In this document: positions 47,301-54,511 of the stretch, one piece after another
How the letters are laid out: every line of letters starts with the position of its first letter
Position numbering within the stretch: position 1 is the stretch's first letter
NCBI RefSeq assembly: GCF_024362525.1
Contig: NZ_CP101458.1
Span: forward strand, 496,001-560,000
Length of the DNA: 64,000 nucleotides
Direction: 5' to 3'
Origin: Natrononativus amylolyticus
GTDB lineage: Archaea > Halobacteriota > Halobacteria > Halobacteriales > Natrialbaceae
Notes under the pieces: model-generated
Seen by the model: the letters and a program-made list of their open reading frames with translations, nothing else
Databases searched by the model: none
What the model was told of the DNA's origin: nothing
Translations under genes and position numbers: made by a program

Positions 47301-47432
47301 GAGTGGCCGCGCCTGACGACGGGCGAAGAGCTCGCGTCGTCGCTCGGCATCTCACCGCCCGCGTTCCACAACCACATCCGCGCCGTCGAGCGGAAGCTCT
47401 TCGACTCCCTGTTCGACCGCGACCAGGGTTAA
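44301..47432 (+). CDS. PAS/GAF multidomain regulator with HTH_10 (bacterio-opsin activator type)
   Basis: 1043 residues. After a receiver-like N-terminus (1-135) come three PAS domains (from about 139, 260 and 367), a GAF domain (from about 477, CEYIVDVSAEVLDLTG) and a BAT-type GAF domain (from about 658, ALLLQADSRSEIERGVCERL). The HTH_10 is at the C-terminus (about 975-1043; LTDRQREVVQTAYHGGFFEWPR, then ELASSLGISPPAFHNHIRAVE). It probably senses redox, light or ligand and binds DNA directly. A HalOD1 gene follows within 80 bases. Confidence 0.88.
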   Translation: MKPAPTDSSPLRVLTAGSTWVHAATTGLEGEDVTVERRITTDTASLEGGSILERVERRNTIDCVLTDDLEAVSALSDRHLVIFAADRGEEHVLEEALERGAREVVTRADCERTRVLRNRLERAVRCFTARRETADRETWYRTLLEHSSTVIQVLDTHCRRTYVSPAVERIAGYEVSELIGQPATDVVHAEDRETFRSAFERVREAPETTESCVFRSRHADERWRIHEATFTNRLSDPTVDGIVVSIRDVTAYDRIERELNEAFERVTDAFIALDSDWRFSYVNERAAELLGYEESELLDREFFEVFPETTDTPFVEAATAAVERQEPRTIEDYYDQRDLWLEARIYPSASGLSVYFKDVSERVERTERLETLVGNVPTILFSLDSDGQFVLSEGRGLEQLDLETGEVVGESIFDVFGDNPNVVDDARRALAGQAVHSTRRVGTREFETWYRPITRDGDVDRVIGVSVDVTDRVQYEQTLNALHEATRHLLTVDSKQTACEYIVDVSAEVLDLTGVVVYRFNDRENELLPAAYSADVPDRIGMPPRFRPNESIAWNAFVEETPALFDDVRESEHVYNPDTRIRSGLYVPLGEHGVLVAVSERPDLYDERMFELAQLFGATAETALDRIGRSQRLHERERELKQQNDRLERVHRADRLRQEIEALLLQADSRSEIERGVCERLCDLEACAFVWIGEPDPGGNQVLPRASAGAGGDYLDAVSVTIVDDAAAEPAGRTARTSQPTGEPNIASSIREGQWRGDALSRDLQSTYAVPLAHDGFLYGVLAVYANRRHGFDGEFQSTLTELGETIAYTIQAVQRKNTLLGDDLTEIELQVDDDSALSALATHLETAITLEGIIPRGDDAAVVFASVDDSLEESDLAAFDAAETIIISAGEGRTVVQLSLSRPFLGSIVDSHGGALREFVVDPSGARAVIDVPRVVEIRELLAAITRRGLSVSLLAKRDRSRSTVSVGETALGRQTALLDDLTDRQREVVQTAYHGGFFEWPRLTTGEELASSLGISPPAFHNHIRAVERKLFDSLFDRDQG

Positions 47433-47472
47433 CTGATTAACTCCCTCGTCGCCGACTCATTACACAGTTAAC
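47428..47472. promoter_or_regulatory. GTTAAC boxes upstream of the HalOD1 gene
   Basis: GTTAACTG (47428-47435) and its reverse complement CAGTTAAC (47465-47472) form an inverted pair, with another ATTAAC in between (47436-47441). They lie just upstream of the TATA-like element (TTTAG, 47482-47486) of the next gene and overlap the stop of the HTH_10 regulator. Possible operator or weak terminator. Confidence 0.35.
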
Positions 47473-47507
47473 GGCCAGGCTCTTTAGCTCCCTTCGAGAA
47501 GACGGTC

Positions 47508-47843
47508 ATGTCTTCCCGGCACGCAGGGGGGTCCGCACCAATGACCAACACGAGATCATCCGTTTCACAGACGGCCGGTACGCAGTACGCGGTACAGTAC
47601 GACCGACTCGACGACGAACCGCTCAGCGTCGCGATCGCCGACGCGGTCGCGGCGTTCGACGGAACCGACGTCACCGAACTCGAGCCGCTACATTACGCGA
47701 TCAACGCCGACGCGCTCGAGCGGCTGTTCGAACCGCGCGCGGACGGGCTCCGGGCGAACGGCTCGGTCACGTTCGAGTACAGCGAGTACCTGATTACCGT
47801 CACGGCGGCCGGCGAGATCACCGTCGAGGCCGTCGACCAGTAA
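47508..47843 (+). CDS. HalOD1 output-domain protein
   Basis: 111 residues from ATG 47508 (TATA 24 bp upstream); ATG 47541 would give 100. The HalOD1 pattern is clear: EPLSVAIADAVAAFDGTDVTELEPLHYAINADALERLF, then VTFEYSEYLITVTAAGEITV. These small haloarchaeal domains act as signalling outputs and often sit near PAS/GAF regulators, as here. Confidence 0.85.
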   Translation: MSSRHAGGSAPMTNTRSSVSQTAGTQYAVQYDRLDDEPLSVAIADAVAAFDGTDVTELEPLHYAINADALERLFEPRADGLRANGSVTFEYSEYLITVTAAGEITVEAVDQ

Positions 47844-47961
47844 CGGCCGTCCCCGTTTTTCGGCCCGCCGTCGGATGTGCGAGTGACATATAAAGACATT
47901 ATATTGTTGGTACCCTTCGTACGGAACGGTTATATACTACCGCTCGATACCATGTGTCACT

Positions 47962-48078
47962 ATGTCAGACGATACCACTCGAACGATGAAATCGGTCAGC
48001 CACACCCCACCAGCCGGCGACTCCGTCACGAACGTCTGGGCTCGAGGACGTCAACCGGAACCGTCGGACGACGACTGA
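47962..48078 (+). CDS. Small acidic-tailed protein (38 aa)
   Basis: ATG 47962 opens MSDDTTRTMKSVSHTPPAGD, ending VWARGRQPEPSDDD before TGA at 48076. A strong TATA element (GGTTATATAC, 47928-47937) lies 25-33 bp upstream, the usual leaderless spacing, and a second AT-rich box lies further up. Composition is disordered. No family is known. Confidence 0.5.
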   Translation: MSDDTTRTMKSVSHTPPAGDSVTNVWARGRQPEPSDDD

Positions 48079-48258
48079 CGGGCGACTCCACCCCCCGTGT
48101 CAACGATCCTATTGATATTTAGTCATCGAATCTGAACTGTCTCCCGGGAGGGGGCCAGACACCCAACCACTGCATCCAACCGTCATCGCCCGCTCCCTTG
48201 TGCTACCGTCCGGGTCGAACCATAGCACTCGACTCCGGTAGGCTTCTTTCGGTCGCTG

Positions 48259-48390
48259 CGTGCCGCTCGAGTCCGCTGACGTCGACGCTCTCGTTTCGAA
48301 GTCGTCTCCGTCCTCTCATTGCGGTCGGAGGGATTCGAACCACGCTCGCAGGGAAGCTGCTCCCTGGTTCAAATCCTCCTCGTTCATTTT
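48259..48390. repeat. Distal attachment-like repeat: tRNA-Trp 3' end copy plus 46-bp block (orientation A)
   Basis: On the minus strand the sequence GGTTCGAATCCCTCCGACCGCA matches the last 22 nt of tRNA-Trp with two mismatches. A block at 48331-48376 is bounded by inverted T-loop cores GGATTCGAACC and GGTTCAAATCC. The flanks (CTCGTTTCGAAGTCGTCTCC on the left, TCCTCGTTCA on the right) match the second copy at 55405-55540 in the same orientation. The left flank is a broken copy of the start of the zinc-ribbon gene at 55211-55459. Confidence 0.65.
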
Positions 48391-49052
48391 CAGGTCGGGA
48401 GGTGATTTTACGTCGGCTGAGTGGATAGTCGGACACGGCTCTCACTGTGGGGAGCCGCGGTCCGCGGGGGCGAGAGTTCCACGGCTGGCACCCGCACTGG
48501 ACCGTCGGCGTTGCAGGCTGTTTTGCCCATGCTGGTATGAACGAGCGCTGTCGCAGCACGGTGTGAGTGAACGTACTGTCGGCGGTGACAGACTTGCGTT
48601 CGAGACAGTCACGGCTGGCAATAGCGGCGAGCATACCCCGAGCAGTCGTGGTGAAAGAGTCGCCGCAGCTGTGCGTCGCCGAGCGGGGCTTTATAGCCCG
48701 AATGGGTGTTGTGAATCATGCTTCCGTACCGTGTTTACGGGAGCGTTTCGCGGGTCGGTGGTACCAGTACCGGCCTACGATTTCAGGAACTCGAGAGCGT
48801 CAGGCTCCCTGGTATCCGTCGCCACACTGTAGAAACCCCTGTCGCGTATACGATTCCATCGTTCGTAGCTCTACAGACACCTGTATGGGTCAAGAGTGAC
48901 CGTTCCGCAGTGACGATCACCGCGATGTGGGAACCAGTGACCAATGGGACGACCGCGGGTTTCGTGGATGACGCAGGGTGACGAGCGCATCCTCGAGACC
49001 CTGGCCTATGCCGTTCTTAACCATCCCGCAAGCAAATATAAATTGGATACAG
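48391..49052. other. 662-base region without a supported gene
   Basis: Between the distal att-like repeat and the pilin genes. Several short frames are open, but none has convincing composition, promoter or domain. The last 40 bases are AT-rich and form the 3' flank of the pilin gene. It may consist of decayed element sequence. Confidence 0.4.
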
Positions 49053-49490
49053 TTATGCTGTGCTCAGGTCGTGATCCAGTTCGAATGACTGGATGATCGT
49101 TGACTCACCATCATAGACACCTATGATATCGATTTGGTGACCGGCATCACAATCAGTGGCGCCCTCACCTACTGTACCACTATCACCGACTCCAGGATCT
49201 GATGCAGCATCTAAGCCGCTCAGTGTCGCATCACAGTCAGTAGACGCGACTTCAACTGCATCAAGCCGCTGGGCACTCGAAACTTGAATGTGGACATCAT
49301 CTCCATCATCCACCCCCTGAGAGACGCTGAAACTTGCCTGGGGTGGCTGACTCGTTGATCCAATATCTAACACGAACGCTGCAATCACAGCCGCCAGAAT
49401 CACGGTGATGGCGACCATGAGTATTACTCCGATAACGGGACTCACAGCCCGTTCTTCCTCGTTGCCGATCAGCTTCTTTGCGAAATTCAT
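49053..49490 (-). CDS. Type IV pilin (archaeal PilA-like)
   Basis: 145 residues. MNFAKKLIGNEEERAVSPVI is a class III signal with a PibD-type site before the conserved hydrophobic domain (VSPVIGVILMVAITVILAA). The mature part is acidic, with paired cysteines (STDCDATLSG, ATDCDAG), and ends IIGVYDGESTIIQSFELDHD. It would assemble into surface pili or an adhesion filament. It is a close paralogue of the next gene (23-base gap, same strand). No pilus assembly ATPase or membrane platform is in the window. Confidence 0.9.
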   Translation of the reverse strand: MNFAKKLIGNEEERAVSPVIGVILMVAITVILAAVIAAFVLDIGSTSQPPQASFSVSQGVDDGDDVHIQVSSAQRLDAVEVASTDCDATLSGLDAASDPGVGDSGTVGEGATDCDAGHQIDIIGVYDGESTIIQSFELDHDLSTA

Positions 49491-49513
49491 TGTTTTAAGT
49501 ACACTTTTTTGTT

Positions 49514-49942
49514 TTAAAGGTCGTGGTCAAGATCAAATGATTGGATAATCGTCGACTCTCCATCGTAAACACCGATAATATCTATCTCGTCGCCTTCCGT
49601 ACAGCTGCCGCTTAGCTGTTCATTATCACCAACACCTGGGTCTTCTCCAACATCTAAATCCGTGCCCGAGAAACCAGGATCGCTACAATCAGTAGATGCA
49701 ACTTCAACTCCGTCAAGTCGCTCAGCACTCGAAATTTGAACGTGAACGGGGTCACCGTCATCAGTGCCCTGAGACACACTAAAACTTGCCTGAGGTGGTT
49801 GACTCGTCGTTCCGATATCCATCACGAACGCTGCGATCACAGCCGCCAGAATCACAGTAATGGCGACCATGAGAATTACTCCGATAACGGGACTCACAGC
49901 CCGTTCCTCCTTGTTGCCGATCAGCTTCGTTGCGAAGTTCAT
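49514..49942 (-). CDS. Type IV pilin (archaeal PilA-like), tandem paralogue
   Basis: 142 residues from ATG 49942. The signal and hydrophobic domain are nearly identical to the neighbour's (MNFATKLIGNKEERAVSPVI), and the C-terminus is shared (IIGVYDGESTIIQSFDLDHD). The middle differs, including the Cys-containing loops (STDCSDPGFSG, SGSCTEGDE). The pair arose by tandem duplication with divergence of the exposed part. Expected to be processed by the prepilin peptidase and incorporated in a type IV pilus. Confidence 0.9.
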   Translation of the reverse strand: MNFATKLIGNKEERAVSPVIGVILMVAITVILAAVIAAFVMDIGTTSQPPQASFSVSQGTDDGDPVHVQISSAERLDGVEVASTDCSDPGFSGTDLDVGEDPGVGDNEQLSGSCTEGDEIDIIGVYDGESTIIQSFDLDHDL

Positions 49943-50289
49943 TGTTGTCTGTTGTTCTTGCGCCGTGCGAATGATGAGAATCCTTATCAGGGTCCTCGAT
50001 GAACCCCGAACCGACGGGAGGGGGGATGTGCACCCAGTCCCACACCGTCGCTTCTCGAGTCGTCCGCTGGCGTTACCCCTTCCAGTGAAACCACCGGTAA
50101 TAAACACACCAGTTAGTACTGAAATTTTGAGATCCTACTTACATTAAACGTTTTCAGACGTGATAATCAGTTACCAGTAGAAATCGCACAAGGTGTTCTT
50201 GGATAGTTCATACCCGTAGAATATCGGCGATTTGCTGCCATCGGCAATTTTCACCGAAGGATTATACCCTCGAGTGTCAACCCACACCC
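49943..50289. other. 347-base divergent intergenic region
   Basis: Separates the pilin pair (minus) from the HTH protein (plus). The right end has a clear TATA box (GGATTATACC, 50260-50269) for the plus gene. The centre is AT-rich (50090-50180) and probably holds the pilin promoter. No gene is seen. Confidence 0.5.
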
Positions 50290-51117
50290 ATGCCCGAAAA
50301 CGCGGTGGTCCTCGACGAGCGCGACCTCGCGCGCACCTACAACGGCAGCCTATGCGGACCCGTGGACGGCCGTCCTCGCCTACCAGGCGGTGATGAAATA
50401 CGCGAGCGAACACCCGGAGAAGGGCTCGAGTGCGATCTCCTCTGCACTCGAGATTCCCCGCGGTCGCGTTCGGGGGTGGCTCGAGGGCTGAAGCCCGACC
50501 CGGCGAACGCGATCGACGCCCGCGAGCTGGGCTGGCTCGACGCGACGTCCCTCGACCCGGAATTTGTCGCACTGAACACGCTCGTTGCAAACGTCTTTTC
50601 CGGCGGACCGATCGACACGGAGCGGTTCCAACCGATGTTTTCGCTGAACCACCGCCAGCACCGCTCGCACGTGATCGACGCACTCGAGGCGACCGGGCTC
50701 GAGTACGAGTATTACAACGAGGACACCGACGACCGCGCGACCGAAGTCCGGCCGACGATTCACGGCACCGTTCTGGGCCGAACGCTCGCCGTCCTGGGCG
50801 CACCGATCGGTCCGAAGGCCGACCTCGACGACCTCACGTTACCGTGGTATCTCGACGACGCGCCGTACGAAACCCGCGAGATGTTCGCGCTCGCGTACCT
50901 GGCGAACCGGGCGGTTCATCACCGAGAGAAGGACACCCTGACGGTTCGGGAGGTACGCTCGAAGGCATATCGTGACGAACTGGCCGCGTTTCTCGAGGAC
51001 GTCGCGAAAGAGCCCGTCACTTCCGGCGAGCAGTCCATCACGGTTTCCGCTGATGCAGCTCGCTCGCTTGGAGTAAAACCGCGGTACGAAGGTGAGCGCG
51101 TGGCGTCTCGAGAGTAA
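50290..51117 (+). CDS. HTH-type protein with two compensating frameshifts
   Basis: The ATG frame runs 275 residues, but codons about 21-66 are junk-like (Arg/Pro-rich). In the +1 frame from 50351 to 50488 the DNA instead reads YADPWTAVLAYQAVMKYASE... and SSALEIPRGRVRGWLEG, a typical haloarchaeal HTH segment. Sense returns to the ATG frame at KPDPANAIDARELGWLD. The remainder (residues 67-275) is conserved-looking, including NHRQHRSHVIDALEATGLEYEYYNE. Either an HTH knocked out by paired indels or a sequence error. TATA 26 bp upstream of the ATG. Confidence 0.7.
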   Translation: MPENAVVLDERDLARTYNGSLCGPVDGRPRLPGGDEIRERTPGEGLECDLLCTRDSPRSRSGVARGLKPDPANAIDARELGWLDATSLDPEFVALNTLVANVFSGGPIDTERFQPMFSLNHRQHRSHVIDALEATGLEYEYYNEDTDDRATEVRPTIHGTVLGRTLAVLGAPIGPKADLDDLTLPWYLDDAPYETREMFALAYLANRAVHHREKDTLTVREVRSKAYRDELAAFLEDVAKEPVTSGEQSITVSADAARSLGVKPRYEGERVASRE

Positions 51118-51137
51118 TCACTCATTCCGTACAGACT

Positions 51138-51194
51138 CCGTTGTTTACATTCACAGAGTGTGATCGGTTGTAGCAGTTCTGCTGAATACACAGC
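51138..51194 (-). repeat. Dispersed repeat, copy 1 (minus orientation)
   Basis: Read on the minus strand it begins GCTGTGTATTCAGCAG and ends near AAACAACGG, similar to the copies at 52135, 53156 and 54449. Adjacent sequence (GCGCGAATGT) is also shared with the 53156 copy. It sits in the gap between the HTH protein and DUF2270 gene. Confidence 0.5.
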
Positions 51195-51259
51195 GCGAAT
51201 GTGACACGAGGGTCAGCCCGATTTGCGAAGGTAGTGATCGTTCAATACAGAGAACGGAT

Positions 51260-51979
51260 TTATCGGTCTGTCTCTTTCCAGTCGTCCGGGTCCCCTTCAC
51301 GGAATTCACCCTTGGCATGGCGCTCGCGGGGCCAGAAGGCGACGCCCAGCAGCACGACGTAGAACACACCCACAACGGCAGCCACCGCAATCCCGGGGAT
51401 ACGGGCGATTCCAGCGGTTGTCAGCCAGTCTTGGCGCGGCGCGAACGCTGTAATCCTGAAGACCCACGCGAGCAATAGGACACCGAGCAGCGCAAGGTAC
51501 ACACGCCGGAGCCGGTTTACGAGTGCTTCGTATAATGAAACTTTCAGCGTCGGCCTGCGATAGTCCTGGCTCAGTTCCACTCGCCAGTCGTGGCTTTCAG
51601 TGCCCTGGGACGGATCGAGGGCGTTTGCGAACAGGTTCTCTTGGATGACTCGAGCACGAGAGCGAAAGACATCGTAGTCCCGGTACCGCCGTGCTTCTAT
51701 GCCCAGAAAGATGGTGACGACAACGATCCCGATCAGCAAGATATAATGTGGGTTATCGGTACTCGAAAACGCCCACGTCAAGATTGCTGCCATCAGCGTC
51801 ACCGCCCACGTCGTCGTCTCGTCGAGGCGCTGGCGCCACGTCCCCACTCGGTCTATCTCTCCGCGATAGGCGTGGGCCATCACCGAACCGAGTCCCGTAC
51901 TGTCGTCAACCATTTCGCGGCCGATCTCCCGTTGGTCTGGTGCTGTTGGGTCGAACTCGTCGCTACTCGAGTCGGTCAT
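51260..51979 (-). CDS. DUF2270 family membrane protein
   Basis: 239 residues. HAYRGEIDRVGTWRQRLDETTTWAV (from about 36) and FLGIEARRYRDYDVFRSRARV (about 90-110) are family hallmarks, around two pairs of membrane helices (about 60-95 and 165-225). DUF2270 proteins are predicted integral membrane proteins of unknown function, frequent in haloarchaea. Here it is isolated between two copies of a dispersed repeat, on the strand opposite to its neighbours. Confidence 0.88.
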   Translation of the reverse strand: MTDSSSDEFDPTAPDQREIGREMVDDSTGLGSVMAHAYRGEIDRVGTWRQRLDETTTWAVTLMAAILTWAFSSTDNPHYILLIGIVVVTIFLGIEARRYRDYDVFRSRARVIQENLFANALDPSQGTESHDWRVELSQDYRRPTLKVSLYEALVNRLRRVYLALLGVLLLAWVFRITAFAPRQDWLTTAGIARIPGIAVAAVVGVFYVVLLGVAFWPRERHAKGEFREGDPDDWKETDR

Positions 51980-52134
51980 AGAGGAGAGACATCTCCTCGC
52001 TCCATAAGCAGGTATGGTGACAGCGTAATCTGGGTGTCATGTGCTGGCGAACATCGAACAGTACGCACGCACAATGATCGGCTGATTCAACGTAATCAGA
52101 CCGAAACAAACGAAAGTGACCGTGCTAAATAGAT

Positions 52135-52186
52135 GCTCTGTATGTAGCAGGCGGCTTCTGTCAATTCTCAAGGGTGTCAACAGACC
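52135..52186 (+). repeat. Dispersed repeat, copy 2 (plus orientation)
   Basis: Starts GCTCTGTATGTAGCAGG and ends GGGTGTCAACAGACC. Clearly related to the 54449 copy across its length and lies between the DUF2270 gene and the small gene at 52263. Confidence 0.55.
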
Positions 52187-52262
52187 TAATTTCTAGGTTT
52201 CACCTTCTGGCGCGTCGGGTTTATTACGCGATTCCGGAACGTCTCGCCTGGGTTTCACACCT

Positions 52263-52454
52263 ATGGCAACATTGTGGAATTTCGGAAGACCGAACAGTAG
52301 CAGTACCGGAGAGGACGAAATCGACCTGATCGGCGTTTTCGCGTCGATGATTCTGCCCATTACGGGGTCGCTGATGTTCGAGGTGTTCAGCCTCGAGATC
52401 AACGTCTTCGGAGGGTACAACCTGACCGACGCGATCTGGACAGTCGGCGAATAG
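52263..52454 (+). CDS. Small membrane-anchored protein (63 aa)
   Basis: MATLWNFGRPNSSSTGEDEI followed by one hydrophobic segment (DLIGVFASMILPITGSLMFEVF) and a polar end (NLTDAIWTVGE). The codon composition is less GC-biased than in core genes, in keeping with the island. No family is recognised. Confidence 0.5.
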   Translation: MATLWNFGRPNSSSTGEDEIDLIGVFASMILPITGSLMFEVFSLEINVFGGYNLTDAIWTVGE

Positions 52455-52789
52455 CCATCACAGACATATTTTAGCGTCAGTCGCTGACGGTACCGTTCAT
52501 CTTAATATTGGACTTGCTGTGCTCCAGACTACCGGGGCGCTATGGCGTATGTGCGGAATCCTGCACACCACCATCGCACGTACCATTTGGACCTGTCAGA
52601 GGCACGCTCCCCCGGTACTACCCCAACCCCATCCGATCGTCGGCTGTTCTAACAGTCGTTGGTAGTACGGTTTCTTTATTCAGAGTTCGGTGTGAAACTC
52701 GCGGTCAGTCCAGGCGAGGCTGAGTAGATCAGAGTCATTCACTCACTATCTCACACCAAGTATAACCGCCTACGGGGCGTCTATGGATT
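52455..52789. other. 335-base gap, no supported gene
   Basis: An open plus frame ends at 52723 (…EFGVKLAVSPGEAE) but lacks a convincing start; it may be the tail of a decayed gene. The right end carries the TATA element (AGTATAACC, 52759-52767) of the HalOD1 gene. Confidence 0.35.
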
Positions 52790-53065
52790 GTGATAGATCA
52801 TAACACAAGCTCGGAGTCAGTCCAGAGCCAATACGATTGGTCAAATGTAGCACCAAGCATGGTCATCATCGATGCTCTTGCTTCTCTGGAAGACGTGAAA
52901 CCAGTCGATCTTCCGTCAGTACTGGACGACCCACTGTATGATTTTATCGATCCAGAAGCACTTGATGTGCTTGTTACTGATAAGGGGGCGATTTCTATTT
53001 CCTTCACCATTGCCGATTACGATATTCAAATTGACGGAGACGAGTTGCGAATCCACTACAAGTGA
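52790..53065 (+). CDS. HalOD1 output-domain protein (island copy)
   Basis: 91 residues from GTG 52790, which is 25-30 bp downstream of a TATA box and so likely leaderless. The HalOD1 core is APSMVIIDALASLEDVKPVD, then LPSVLDDPLYDFIDPEAL and AISISFTIADYDIQIDGDEL. Lower GC than the copy at 47508. It probably acts as a signalling output module; partner unknown. Confidence 0.8.
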   Translation: MIDHNTSSESVQSQYDWSNVAPSMVIIDALASLEDVKPVDLPSVLDDPLYDFIDPEALDVLVTDKGAISISFTIADYDIQIDGDELRIHYK

Positions 53066-53155
53066 GGTATCTGGTGAAACCCTGCAGTAAGTTTGCATCT
53101 GCACGTAACGATTCGACCGATCCAGTTTCAAGCCCATGTCTGAATAAAAAATCGT

Positions 53156-53214
53156 GGGCTTTGTTGAAAGCCTCAAACGGTGACCGGTTTTTGGAATCGT
53201 GCTGAATAGAGAGC
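53156..53214 (-). repeat. Dispersed repeat, copy 3 (minus orientation)
   Basis: On the minus strand it begins GCTCTCTATTCAGCACGATT and ends GGCTTTCAACAAAGCCC; the last part is itself a hairpin (GGCTTT-GTT-GAAAGCC on the plus strand). It matches copies 2 and 4 in inverted orientation and lies between the HalOD1 and DUF7344-like genes. Confidence 0.55.
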
Positions 53215-53300
53215 GCGAATGTAGCACAGACTGAGGAGCGATCAACACGGAAGGTCGAACGCTCAGTACAGGTGGACGGCGTAACGAATCGGGTACGTCC

Positions 53301-53510
53301 TTATCCATCCGGTCGTTCTTCTTTCCACTTCTCGTCAAATTGTGGCCCCTTTTTCACGAGGTCGCTGTTCCTGTCCCAGATTATCACTCCTTGGTCTTTG
53401 AGTTCTAACAGCGGGATGTGGCGCAACCGAAGACGGAGTTTCGCCACGTCTTCGTCGGCAGAAGGTGGGTCATTACCGGACGTGTCTGTGGGTTGGGTGC
53501 TCTCAACCAT
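53301..53510 (-). CDS. DUF7344-like fragment or small protein (69 aa)
   Basis: Residues about 25-60 (LRLRLRHIPLLELKDQGVII, then WDRNSDLVKKGPQFDE) resemble the C-terminal part of the haloarchaeal DUF7344 winged-helix domain. The N-terminal helix-turn-helix expected before it is missing or replaced by a disordered stretch (MVESTQPTDTSGNDPPSADED). It may be a truncated regulator or a genuine half-domain protein. Family name is from memory. Confidence 0.5.
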   Translation of the reverse strand: MVESTQPTDTSGNDPPSADEDVAKLRLRLRHIPLLELKDQGVIIWDRNSDLVKKGPQFDEKWKEERPDG

Positions 53511-53654
53511 CGACTGTCTGAGGCGGCGAACACGGATTAACCCCCAGCATTTTCACTGAATTCCTGTGTTTGATTAATTGAGAGACAGCATAGATCGTAC
53601 ACTCACCGCTTCCTCTATCAGAATTCCCATATGAGTGGGAGTCCATCTGTCGCT

Positions 53655-54326
53655 ATGGCGACGATCGTCGAGTTTAGTATCCCGGTTGAGGAATTCGCGC
53701 TCACCGAGACCCTCGAGCGTCTGCCGGAGATGGTGTTCCGGATCGACCGTGTTGTCGCACACGATACGGATCATCTGATGCCGTTCGTCTGGGCCTCACG
53801 GGGCGATTTTGATGTCTTGACGAGGGTACTCGAAGACGACTCGACCGTCACGAGTATCGATCACCTCACGACGATCAACGAGGAGCGTCTCTACCGGATG
53901 GAATGGACCGACAAGGCCCACATTCTGGGGTATATGGTGATCGAACACGGGGCGACCGTCCAGCGGGCGACGGCACACGACGACCAATGGGATTTGCGTG
54001 TCCTGTTCCCCGAACAGAGCGAGATTTCGGCAACAGCCCAGTACGCCAGGGATAATGGCTACCGGCTTGATGTGACGCGCGTCTATGATGTCAGTAATAT
54101 CCAAAAAGTGTGGTTCGATCTGACTGAAGATCAGCATGAAGCGCTTGTTGCGGCGGTTGAACACGGGTACTTCAACATCCCTCGTGATATCGCCCAAGAA
54201 GACCTCTCCGAACACCTCGGTATTTCTCATCAAGCGACGTCAGAGCGGCTTCGGCGAGCGTTCAAGGGACTCGCCGAGAACGTTGTTCACTCAACCGCCG
54301 ATGAGTACGCGTCCGGTGAGAAGTGA
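53655..54326 (+). CDS. HTH_10 (bacterio-opsin activator type) regulator
   Basis: 223 residues from ATG 53655, favoured because a CCATATGA element lies 25 bp upstream and family members begin MATIVEFSIP. The N-terminal ligand/regulatory domain (1-150) is followed by the HTH_10 (about 160-215; LTEDQHEALVAAVEHGYFNI, then EDLSEHLGISHQATSERLRR). A stand-alone transcription factor in the island with no obvious divergent target; it may control island genes. Confidence 0.88.
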   Translation: MATIVEFSIPVEEFALTETLERLPEMVFRIDRVVAHDTDHLMPFVWASRGDFDVLTRVLEDDSTVTSIDHLTTINEERLYRMEWTDKAHILGYMVIEHGATVQRATAHDDQWDLRVLFPEQSEISATAQYARDNGYRLDVTRVYDVSNIQKVWFDLTEDQHEALVAAVEHGYFNIPRDIAQEDLSEHLGISHQATSERLRRAFKGLAENVVHSTADEYASGEK

Positions 54327-54448
54327 ACTCGCGTGAGTCGTCTGTACACTGTCTCACGTTGTTCTCAGATGCGCAGTTTGCAGGTTCTCTTTCGGGTATC
54401 TCAGCGTTGGAAGAGTGAGATAACGCCAACCGTTGTTCTGTACTCATC

Positions 54449-54500
54449 CTCTGTATTTAGCAGGTGATTCCTCTCAGTCACAGAGGGTTTCAACAAGGCC
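54449..54500 (+). repeat. Dispersed repeat, copy 4 (plus orientation)
   Basis: Starts CCTCTGTATTTAGCAGG and ends GGGTTTCAACAAGGCC. Closest to copy 2 (52135). It lies directly downstream of the integrase fragment's stop, at the border between the regulator and integrase operon. Confidence 0.55.
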
Positions 54501-54511
54501 AAATCGTGCTA

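Noticed and set aside
48322-48400. A complete tRNA gene at the distal att-like copy
   Set aside because: Only the T-loop and acceptor 3' end resemble a tRNA; no D-arm, anticodon arm or matching 5' acceptor strand is present upstream on the minus strand.
48203-48634. 143-codon minus-strand frame across the distal repeat
   Set aside because: It reads through the tRNA-like sequence and has no domain; the apparent similarity to the zinc-ribbon gene start is in a broken frame.
51138-51262. Treating the sequence at 51170-51262 and 53203-53285 as a separate repeat family
   Set aside because: On reverse complementing, these share the CTGTATTCAGCA and CAACAA ends of the copies at 52135 and 54449, so a single family in alternating orientation explains all four.
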